Made by a program: the position numbers and the translations under genes | The notes under the pieces: model-generated | Seen by the model: the letters and a program-made list of their open reading frames with translations, nothing else | Database searches by the model: none | Told to the model about the DNA's origin: nothing | Source: UBA12202 sp049595035 | GTDB lineage: Bacteria > Pseudomonadota > Alphaproteobacteria > Puniceispirillales > UBA1172 | DNA: 29,337 bases | Reading direction: 5' to 3' | Assembly (NCBI GenBank): GCA_049595035.1 | Contig: JBMYKD010000022.1 | Coordinates: 1-29,337, forward strand | In this document: piece by piece, positions 22,962 to 29,337 of the stretch | Position numbering within the stretch: position 1 is the first letter of the stretch | Layout of the letters: every line of letters starts with the position of its first letter

Positions 22962-24302
22962 TCACGCTAGCCCCATCAGCTGATCATCCCAAGGGTAACT
23001 GGTCATATTCTCTACCCCGTCTTCGGTCACCAGCACCTGATTTTCCAGCTTGATGGAATAAGGGCCGCCATCGCGTCCGATCAATGCTTCCACGCATAGC
23101 ATCATCCCCGGTTTCAGCACATAATCAAAGGCGCCTTCGACAAAATCCTGCGGATAAGCCACCAGTGGCCATTCATCACAAAGCCCGACCCCATGAAACC
23201 GGCAGGAATACCGCCCTGCCACATAGGAATCCGGTAATTGATGGCCTTTATAGGTCAGATCACGCAAATGCACCCCCGGCGCAATTAACGCGGTATTAGT
23301 TTCAATATGTTCAACGCCCAGCCGGTAGTCATCAATCATATGCTGCTTCGGCTTACCATCCCCCAGAAACCATGTGCGGGAAATATCACAACACATGCCA
23401 TATACCCCGATCAGATCCGTATCAAAAGCCAGAATTTCATTATTCTGGACAATGCGGGGGCCACATTCCTGAAACCATGGATAGGTGCGGGGGCCTGATG
23501 CCAGAAGCCGCGTTTCAATCCATTCCCCGCCACGTTTGATATTTTCGGCATGCAGATGCGCCCATATGGCATCCTCTGTCATACCCGGGCTGGCTTCACG
23601 TTCCATCACATGAACAGATTGCTCACACGCATGAATGGCACAGCGCATGGCCAAAATTTCATCCGGGCCTTTGATGGCGCGGGTATGTTCCATTAACTCT
23701 TCGCCTTCGGCCACGGTATAACCAGCCGCTTCAAACGCCTTATAGCCATGCACCATGATCTTATCGATAGCCAGCCGACGTCCTTTGCCCACACGGTCCT
23801 GCATGATGGATGTCACATCCTTGACAAAATCATTAGCCGCCGCGCCAGTTTTATCACCATTGGCAAAATAGAACATGGATGCACCAGAACGCACTTCACG
23901 CACCAGCGGATTAAAATCACATAAAAAGGGTGACATTTTATAATCATAAACCACCATATAGCCATCTGCTGTTACCAGACAGGCGCGGAACGGGTTATGG
24001 GTATTCCATAACTGCATATTGGTGGTATCAGACGCATATCTGATATTCAGCGGATCAAATAGCAACACACCATCAAGATCACGTTCGGCAAGGCCGGCCA
24101 TAATACGGTTGAGCCGGAAGTGACGCATGGCTTCAAGGTCAGGCGGGGTTAATCCGGCGGCCGCCCATTCATCAAAAGCCAGCTGTGTTGGCCCTATTTC
24201 GATCCGGTCATTATCATCAGGCGTCCCATCTGGCCGTAGGTGACCGTTAGCCGGCTGGGTTGGATTAATTTTTCTGGTATCCCGAAAATGCTGAATTGTC
24301 AT
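22962..24302 (-). CDS. dddP: Dimethylsulfoniopropionate lyase DddP
   Basis: DddP cleaves DMSP to dimethyl sulfide and acrylate. It has the creatinase/M24 peptidase fold with two metals but is not a peptidase. With the ATG at 24302 the protein is 446 residues. All metal-site residues are present, numbered one less than those I recall for the Ruegeria lacuscaerulensis enzyme: Asp294 and Asp296 in FDTDLIG, Asp306, His370, Glu405 in CVEALIG and Glu420 in LENQVL. The catalytic base, Asp377 there, is Asp376 in HGVGLCDEW. FRDTRKINP near the start is also DddP-like. The frame opens at 24338, but only the 24302 ATG has a GGGGA upstream and gives the expected numbering. It follows dctM by 81 bases on the same strand, so it is probably co-expressed with the TRAP importer. 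Confidence 0.94.
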   Translation of the reverse strand: MTIQHFRDTRKINPTQPANGHLRPDGTPDDNDRIEIGPTQLAFDEWAAAGLTPPDLEAMRHFRLNRIMAGLAERDLDGVLLFDPLNIRYASDTTNMQLWNTHNPFRACLVTADGYMVVYDYKMSPFLCDFNPLVREVRSGASMFYFANGDKTGAAANDFVKDVTSIMQDRVGKGRRLAIDKIMVHGYKAFEAAGYTVAEGEELMEHTRAIKGPDEILAMRCAIHACEQSVHVMEREASPGMTEDAIWAHLHAENIKRGGEWIETRLLASGPRTYPWFQECGPRIVQNNEILAFDTDLIGVYGMCCDISRTWFLGDGKPKQHMIDDYRLGVEHIETNTALIAPGVHLRDLTYKGHQLPDSYVAGRYSCRFHGVGLCDEWPLVAYPQDFVEGAFDYVLKPGMMLCVEALIGRDGGPYSIKLENQVLVTEDGVENMTSYPWDDQLMGLA

Positions 24303-24383
24303 GGCTAGTCCCCATTTTTCCTTATTGAAGCTAGTCATAAAACCATTTGCAGTTCAAGCAGAAATAATAATCTGACGCATATA

Positions 24384-26738
24384 CTACTTCAGGATATCAG
24401 GAATAATTGTGACGACCTGAGGAAATAATGCCAAGATCGCAAGTCCTAACAGCTGAATGAGAACAAAAGGTATAACACCTCTATATATCTGCTTTGTTGT
24501 CACGCTAGATGGTGCCACTCCACGCAGATAGAACAGGGCAAAACCAAATGGCGGTGTCAAAAATGACGTCTGCAGGTTAATGGCAATCATGATGGTCACC
24601 CATTTAGGGTCAAATGAGCCGCCATAAATAACAGGGCCGACAATCGGAATGACAATATAGATAATTTCCAGAAAATCTAAAACAAACCCCAGAATAAACA
24701 GCACGAGCATCACGATGAAAAAAGCTGTCCATTCATTGGAAAAACTTCTCAAGAACTGCTGGATATAATGTTCACCGCCAAAGGATATCAAGACCAGATT
24801 TAATACTTGGGAGCCAATCAAGATGGTGAACACCATGGAGGTTACTTTGGCTGTTTCACGCACCACTGGTGCTAGCACACCCTCTTTATACAGGTAATAG
24901 CATGCCCAAAAAATCCCGAACATGGAAAATAGGAAGGCTGTAAAAGCAACGCCGAAAGCAATGATATTTTCAACGGCCATATCAGAGTTGAGCCGCATAT
25001 CAAAATTAATCCCTACTAGCAGCATAACCATAATGGCAAGGGCAATACGAATAACGGGAGTTGCAGGCATGCCGGCATTGTTTAGCCGTCGTGCGGCTGC
25101 AAGCAAGATGGCACCGCCTGCCCCTAGTGCGGCAGCTGGTGTAGGATTTGTTATGCCCCCTAGAATGGAGCCAAGAACCGCAACAATAAGCACTAATGGC
25201 GGAAAGATAACCCTTATGAGGTCATTTTCGAACAATCTTCTGCACCCTTCGCGGACGCCATATAATGCCAGTAGTCCGGGCAGGGCTATGATTAAGACCG
25301 TTACCCCCGGAGATGTCAGGGGAGAAATAATCAGGATATCAGCCAGGACAACTAAAATCACACCAATGGCACCTATAATCAGTGGGGTTGTGTCCTTTGC
25401 AACATTAACCGCTCGGCCAAATATAAGAATAAGTGCCATTATCAATGAGCCTATGCCCAGGCCAATCCCGATAGGGGAAATATTTTCAAGGCGTTCAGAT
25501 AATAAAATATCGCGCTCTTCTACGGAAAGTTCGCGTGATGTTTGAATGCCCCCTGATGCATCGATAGCCATCTGCTGAGTGATGGCAGCATCCCATGCGG
25601 CCTGACCATGCAATTCAATCATAGATGCGGCGCATTCAGGGCTGACATTTGTTCTTAATGCTGCGCTTTCACCGATATCAGAGAAAGTATCAATAATGGT
25701 AGACTGACTCCCGATTACGCCAAACTGCAGAGAAAGAAGAAATATGGCAAATAAACCAAAGGGGATAAGTAAAGCCCATAACTGGGTTTGACGACTTGAT
25801 GTACCATTGCCGGATGTGTTGCTAAATTCTGGCACCAGAGGTGGTGCTTTTGATGGATTAAGTAAGGCAAAGACAAACACATATAAGGCATAAAGCAGCG
25901 ATAGCATAATACCTGGCAATAATGCAGCCTGGAAAAGTGTACCAACAGATACAACAGCAGGTTCCCCTAGATATGTCAGAGCATCAGTGCAACCGGCCAG
26001 TTGAGCGCGGTCTTCCTGGGCGGTTGAATATATGTCGCCTGCTAATGTGCCTAACAGAACAATAACAATAGATGGCGGTATCACTTGTCCAAGTGTTCCG
26101 GATGCAGCGATAACCCCAGTTGAAAGTTCAGGCGAATAATTATTTCGCAACATAGTAGGTAAGGCTAGCAACCCCATGGTCACAACTGTGGCACCAACTA
26201 TTCCGGTAGATGCGGCAAGAAAAGCCCCAACAACCACAATAGATACCGCCAAGCCCCCGGGAAGTGAGCCAAATATATTGGCCATTTTGGTCAATAATTC
26301 ATCTGCAATTTTTGATCTTTCAAGTACTATTCCCATCAAAACAAACATTAAAACAGCAAGCAGGGTTTCAATAGACTGGCCTGCAAATACGCGTTCATTC
26401 ATTCTGTTGACAATAAAGGAAAGATTGCGATCAAGGGCAACTTCCCAGCCTTGAGGGAAGACGGGATATTCTGTTGTGGGTAAATCCGGGTAAGTGAATA
26501 TGGATATCTTTTCGGGTCGTATCCCCGATGAAACAATATCTTTATAAGCTGCCGAACTGGTATCAATGGCTTGATGAACCAGAAATCCATTTCCATCAAG
26601 TATAGCAATCAATGCAAAGGAAATTACACCGGCACCACCGATGGCAAAGGCAACGGGAAAACCTGATAAAATTGCTGAAAACAGTGTGGCAAACACAATA
26701 ATCAGTCCAATTTCAACTCCATCCAGTCCTAATATCAT
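24384..26738 (-). CDS. dctM: TRAP transporter large permease (DctM family, enlarged)
   Basis: An inner-membrane protein of 784 residues that moves substrate by sodium symport with the small permease. The N-terminal half begins with FATLFSAILSGFPVAFAIGGAG, and the C-terminal DctM end includes DFLEIIYIVIPIVGPVIYGGSFDPKW and NLQTSFLTPPFGFALFYLRG, so both conserved ends are intact. Most DctM proteins have about 430 residues. Here extra sequence lies after the second helix (about residues 54-110) and in the middle (about 300-560), the latter with hydrophobic helices and a soluble stretch containing SPECAASMIELHG. Similar large forms occur with TakP-like systems. It starts one base after the dctQ stop. 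Confidence 0.93.
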   Translation of the reverse strand: MILGLDGVEIGLIIVFATLFSAILSGFPVAFAIGGAGVISFALIAILDGNGFLVHQAIDTSSAAYKDIVSSGIRPEKISIFTYPDLPTTEYPVFPQGWEVALDRNLSFIVNRMNERVFAGQSIETLLAVLMFVLMGIVLERSKIADELLTKMANIFGSLPGGLAVSIVVVGAFLAASTGIVGATVVTMGLLALPTMLRNNYSPELSTGVIAASGTLGQVIPPSIVIVLLGTLAGDIYSTAQEDRAQLAGCTDALTYLGEPAVVSVGTLFQAALLPGIMLSLLYALYVFVFALLNPSKAPPLVPEFSNTSGNGTSSRQTQLWALLIPFGLFAIFLLSLQFGVIGSQSTIIDTFSDIGESAALRTNVSPECAASMIELHGQAAWDAAITQQMAIDASGGIQTSRELSVEERDILLSERLENISPIGIGLGIGSLIMALILIFGRAVNVAKDTTPLIIGAIGVILVVLADILIISPLTSPGVTVLIIALPGLLALYGVREGCRRLFENDLIRVIFPPLVLIVAVLGSILGGITNPTPAAALGAGGAILLAAARRLNNAGMPATPVIRIALAIMVMLLVGINFDMRLNSDMAVENIIAFGVAFTAFLFSMFGIFWACYYLYKEGVLAPVVRETAKVTSMVFTILIGSQVLNLVLISFGGEHYIQQFLRSFSNEWTAFFIVMLVLFILGFVLDFLEIIYIVIPIVGPVIYGGSFDPKWVTIMIAINLQTSFLTPPFGFALFYLRGVAPSSVTTKQIYRGVIPFVLIQLLGLAILALFPQVVTIIPDILK

Positions 26739-26739
26739 A

Positions 26740-27690
26740 TCATTTTTCCAAAGGCTGATGTGCTAGCGGGGGTTGTGCATTCATTGACCCAAGGTCACGA
26801 TCCAAATAAAGGTTTTCCGAATTTTCGCCTTCTTTCCATTCCAGATAGGAACGGTAAAAGAAAGCAATAGCATGGAGAATGACCAGACCTGTAAAGGCAA
26901 GAATTAACATTTTAAATAAAAAATAAGCATTAAAACCATTGGGAGAAAAGCCAAATGTTTCAACATTCCAGCGTAATGCACGCGATTTCATTAGTAACTT
27001 TTCTACCGTATCCGATGCAGATGGTTTAGGAACAATCAAATGCCGCCACATAAAAAACCAACTATACATCCAGATCAGAATGGCGGCAGGAAGCATGAAG
27101 AATATACTGCCAAACATATCAATTATTTTTTTCGTGCGAAAAGACACCGCTGAATAGATTAAATCCACCCTAACATGGCCACCTTGAACAAAAGTATATG
27201 TGGCGCATAATGCAATGATCATGGCATTGTAGAGCTTAAGGCTTTCCGACCACCAGCTCACATCAAAAGAAAAGGAAATGCCAAATCCGAGAGTGATTTG
27301 TGAAACGGCAAAAACACGCTGGGTGAAAATAATCATAATCTGGATCAACACCATGATTAACCCACTCCAGGCCACAATGCGTCCAATACAATTAGCCATG
27401 CTTTCCAGAGCAATAACCGTCTGCCAGATCAATGGGCGATAGAACATTCCCAAAATGGTGTATGAAATAAATATCAGGAGAAAGACAAAGAAAAATTCAA
27501 TAGAAGCACCATAATAAATAAACCGCATTAACGATTGTTTATCTTCTATGGTATTACCCCAAGTCATCCAGTCTAGCCAGAGCTGAGGACTTGTTAATGC
27601 ATGATAGAGATTCACTATGGAAAACAGGATATGTGAAAATATCCATGTTATCGGGTTGTCAGAAAAGGTTGCAACGTTATCCATTCCCAT
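26740..27690 (-). CDS. dctQ: TRAP transporter small permease (DctQ family)
   Basis: An inner-membrane protein of about 316 residues, longer than the usual 160-220, with several hydrophobic helices. The DctQ core is at about 95-215, including a central GGHVRVDLIYSAVS like the family's HxRVD motif and, later, WSFFMWRHL-type aromatic sequence. The N-terminal 90 residues add further membrane segments. In-frame ATGs lie at 27690 and 27684, and a TTG at 27696; I take 27690, but ribosome-site evidence is weak. The stop is one base from the dctM start. It acts with DctM to accept substrate from DctP. Confidence 0.87.
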   Translation of the reverse strand: MGMDNVATFSDNPITWIFSHILFSIVNLYHALTSPQLWLDWMTWGNTIEDKQSLMRFIYYGASIEFFFVFLLIFISYTILGMFYRPLIWQTVIALESMANCIGRIVAWSGLIMVLIQIMIIFTQRVFAVSQITLGFGISFSFDVSWWSESLKLYNAMIIALCATYTFVQGGHVRVDLIYSAVSFRTKKIIDMFGSIFFMLPAAILIWMYSWFFMWRHLIVPKPSASDTVEKLLMKSRALRWNVETFGFSPNGFNAYFLFKMLILAFTGLVILHAIAFFYRSYLEWKEGENSENLYLDRDLGSMNAQPPLAHQPLEK

Positions 27691-27725
27691 GCCCAATGCT
27701 ATATTTATCTAGAACCTAGATTTTG

Positions 27726-27760
27726 GGATGTGAATAGAATAATTCATCCTATTCACATCC
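27726..27760 (-). other. Intercistronic hairpin between dctP and dctQ
   Basis: GGATGTGAATAG and CTATTCACATCC form a perfect 12-base-pair stem with an 11-base loop. No T run follows on the minus strand (CCCAAAATC), so it is not a classical terminator. It lies 17-51 bases downstream of the dctP stop and may lower permease expression or protect the 3' end of dctP mRNA, keeping binding protein in excess. Confidence 0.7.
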
Positions 27761-27776
27761 ATTAAGTTTTAATCAT

Positions 27777-28862
27777 TTATCCATTAACACGATTACGCTG
27801 ATTTGCGAATACTCCGTCAGATATGCTCATCCAGTCATATGTTTGTTGCATGGACGCTTCATAACTTGTCCGAACTTTTGCAAATAGCGGATCATCCATG
27901 AAGCTATCTAGAGCTTCTTTGGAAGCTTTGCCAAAAGCATCCCAGATGGAATCATCAAAACTCATCACTTTAACCCCTTCTGAACGAAGCCGCTCAAGGG
28001 CCTGGGCATTTCTGGCGTTAGATTGTGCCAAGCTCCAGCTATGTGTTGCAGCGGCCGCATTCTCGATGATGAATTGCTGTGATGGTGTGAGAGATTCAAA
28101 GACATCTCTGTTTAGAGCTGTTGAAAGTGCTGACCCTGGCTCATGGAAGCCTGATGTATAGTAGAACTCACAAATTTCCTGAAAACCGAGACGTTCATCA
28201 GCAAATGGTCCAATCCATTCGGCACCATCAATAGCACCTGAAGATAGAGCCTGATAAATCTCACCACCAGGAATGTTCTGAACAGAAGCACCAGTAAGGC
28301 CAAGTGCCTTACCACCAAATCCCGGCATACGAAACTTAAGCCCCTGAAGGTCATCAGCTGACTTAATTTCCTTATTAAACCAACCGCCAGGCTGATGCCC
28401 GGTGTTGCCTGCAAGAAATGACTTTAGTCCAAAAATCTGGCCAAGCTCATCATGAAGCTCCTGACCACCATTATGTAAATACCAGCTCATTGTTTCAGGG
28501 CCAGTCATTCCAAATGGAACAGAGGTAAAGAATGCGTAGGCTGGATGCTGATTCATAAAGTAGTAATCGGCAGAATGGTACATGTCTGCTTGACCCGCAC
28601 TAACCGCATCAAACACTTCTAATGCTCCAACAAGAGTTCCTGCCGGTTTTTTATCAATAGTAATCTGACCATCAGTCATTGCCATAATACGGTCAGCAAG
28701 GTTTTGTGCTGCATCATCAAAAACAGCAAATCCTTCAGGTACAGATGTAACCATAGTTAAAGTACGTTTACCTTGAGCGTAAACCGGGGCTGCGAGAGAT
28801 GATGCTGCAACAGCTGCCGTAGCACCTACAGCCGAGTTTTTTAAAAACGAACGACGTTTCAT
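27777..28862 (-). CDS. dctP: TRAP transporter substrate-binding protein (TakP-like, Tat signal)
   Basis: A periplasmic solute-binding protein of 361 residues. The N-terminus carries a twin-arginine motif RRSFLK (3-8), a hydrophobic stretch and VYA-Q (29/30) as cleavage site. The mature sequence is of the TakP kind, whose members bind 2-oxo or other monocarboxylates with a sodium ion. Gln157 (HQPGGW), Glu215 and Trp216 (DGAEWIGP) match, one residue off, the sodium ligands I recall in TakP (Gln156, Glu214, Trp215), and Arg178 in GLKFRMPG is the expected carboxylate-binding arginine. AAGGAGG precedes the ATG. Being upstream of dctQ, dctM and dddP, it suggests uptake of DMSP or a carboxylate linked to its breakdown; a generic 2-oxoacid is the alternative. 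Confidence 0.93.
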   Translation of the reverse strand: MKRRSFLKNSAVGATAAVAASSLAAPVYAQGKRTLTMVTSVPEGFAVFDDAAQNLADRIMAMTDGQITIDKKPAGTLVGALEVFDAVSAGQADMYHSADYYFMNQHPAYAFFTSVPFGMTGPETMSWYLHNGGQELHDELGQIFGLKSFLAGNTGHQPGGWFNKEIKSADDLQGLKFRMPGFGGKALGLTGASVQNIPGGEIYQALSSGAIDGAEWIGPFADERLGFQEICEFYYTSGFHEPGSALSTALNRDVFESLTPSQQFIIENAAAATHSWSLAQSNARNAQALERLRSEGVKVMSFDDSIWDAFGKASKEALDSFMDDPLFAKVRTSYEASMQQTYDWMSISDGVFANQRNRVNG

Positions 28863-28941
28863 TATAATCCTCCTTAATTGTGGATTAACGTTAGAAAAGG
28901 TTTACGCTATTTCCCGTAACCGAGAGCATCATTGCTGTAAA

Positions 28942-28967
28942 CCACTATGCATACTACATAGATGTGG
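28942..28967. promoter_or_regulatory. Interrupted inverted repeat, candidate operator for dctP
   Basis: CCAC (28942-28945) pairs with GTGG (28964-28967), and CTATG (28945-28949) with CATAG (28957-28961), around a central CATACTA. The element covers the predicted dctP -10 and start site, a position suited to repression. The regulator is unknown. Confidence 0.35.
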
Positions 28968-28982
28968 CAAAGATTCAGTCAA
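28955..28982 (-). promoter_or_regulatory. Predicted promoter of dctP-dctQ-dctM-dddP
   Basis: Read on the minus strand, TTGACT (28982-28977) is followed after 16 bases by TATGTA (28960-28955). Transcription would start near 28948, giving a leader of about 85 bases before the dctP ATG. Confidence 0.45.
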
Positions 28983-29186
28983 CTAAAAACTAGATATTTT
29001 GATGATTAAATTTAACAAATCTCACATTTATCTTAATCTTTGATGCATAAATATTCTGTATCTTTCTTACAATATTATGCTTCACCTTAATAATCGGACT
29101 TGATTCTGTTTGCCTGACCTGTCTTGATTATCCTAGCATCGCCTAAATGCGGCCGATAATAGACAACGTGAATAAAGGAGGAGTTC

Positions 29187-29337
29187 ATGACAACAGCATT
29201 TATCGCAATTGATGTTCAGAATGATTTTTGCCCCGGGGGTGCGTTGGCTGTTAATGATGGTGATGCCGTTGTAGATCCCATTAATGCGCTGATGGATGTT
29301 TATGATCATGTTATCCTGACACAGGACTGGCACCCGG
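29187..29337 (+). CDS. pncA: Nicotinamidase (partial, N-terminus only)
   Basis: The first 50 residues of an isochorismatase-fold amidohydrolase that converts nicotinamide to nicotinate in NAD salvage. The catalytic Asp is in FIAIDVQNDFCPGGALAV, and TQDWHP at the window edge carries the first metal ligands (Asp and His) of PncA; both are characteristic. AAAGGAGG precedes the ATG. The catalytic Cys and Lys lie beyond the window. It is divergent from the TRAP operon. Confidence 0.93.
   Translation, partial: MTTAFIAIDVQNDFCPGGALAVNDGDAVVDPINALMDVYDHVILTQDWHP

Larger units (their letters stand above)
28863..29186. other. Divergent control region between dctP and pncA
   Basis: This 324-base AT-rich gap has no convincing coding sequence. 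It holds the dctP promoter and an overlapping interrupted inverted repeat, described separately. On the pncA side I see AAAGGAGG as ribosome binding site and two TTGATT copies (near 29100 and 29124) but no well-spaced -10. Confidence 0.5.

Noticed and set aside
22962..24302. Xaa-Pro aminopeptidase or creatinase
   Set aside because: The fold is shared, but the metal-ligand spacing and the extra Asp376 match DddP.
24304..24337. Direct repeat of GACTAGC around the dddP start
   Set aside because: Two 7-base copies only, with no sign of a mobile element or attachment site.
24922..25545. Plus-strand open frame of 207 codons inside dctM
   Set aside because: It is antisense to clear transmembrane coding sequence of dctM, is low in complexity and has no recognisable domain.
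1..29337. Mobile elements, CRISPR arrays, tRNA or rRNA genes
   Set aside because: No transposase or integrase reading frames, no regularly spaced repeats and no tRNA- or rRNA-like segments were seen on either strand.

Overview
The window looks like part of a marine alphaproteobacterial chromosome, and the gene content fits a SAR116/Puniceispirillum-like or roseobacter-like heterotroph. The reasons are a TRAP importer of the TakP type, IalB, DUF1289 and PhhB families, a RhtB exporter, and two different routes for degrading the algal osmolyte dimethylsulfoniopropionate (DMSP). The genus assignment is inference. Base composition looks even throughout. I see no insertion sequences, phage genes, tRNA/rRNA genes or CRISPR arrays.

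Layout. (1) 1-1814, minus strand: glutathione-dependent formaldehyde oxidation (adhC, then fghA cut by the window edge). (2) 2006-2671: a RhtB/LysE exporter. (3) 2765-11105, plus strand: a tight six-gene run of acuI (acryloyl-CoA reductase), dmdA-like DMSP demethylase, a MetY-like sulfhydrylase, an alpha/beta hydrolase, a 790-residue 3-hydroxyacyl-CoA dehydrogenase/enoyl-CoA hydratase fusion and an acyl-CoA ligase. (4) 11098-19582: mostly housekeeping genes, namely a DUF1289 protein, a YeeZ-like SDR, an SCO1/SenC protein, an FAD monooxygenase, a Bax-inhibitor-1 membrane protein, rlmN, an IalB-like secreted protein, a SpoU methyltransferase, a PhhB dehydratase and argG. (5) 19610-22937: a small secreted protein, sodB with a clear terminator, gabD and hpt. 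(6) 22962-28862, minus strand: a TRAP importer (dctP, dctQ, an oversized dctM) followed by dddP, a DMSP lyase whose metal-binding and catalytic residues are all present. (7) 29187-end: the start of pncA on the plus strand.

How it may work together. Established knowledge: DmdA moves a methyl group from DMSP to tetrahydrofolate, giving methylmercaptopropionate (MMPA). MMPA is activated by a CoA ligase (DmdB), oxidised (DmdC) and hydrated by a crotonase (DmdD), which releases methanethiol. DddP instead cleaves DMSP to dimethyl sulfide and acrylate. Acrylate can be activated to acryloyl-CoA and reduced by AcuI to propionyl-CoA. Inference: the six-gene run supplies the demethylase, candidate ligase and hydratase steps, AcuI, and a MetY-like enzyme that could fix methanethiol into methionine. 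The dctPQM-dddP block may couple uptake to cleavage. No dmdC-type acyl-CoA dehydrogenase is visible here. The formaldehyde genes fit a methylotrophic C1 lifestyle but are not a direct DmdA product step.
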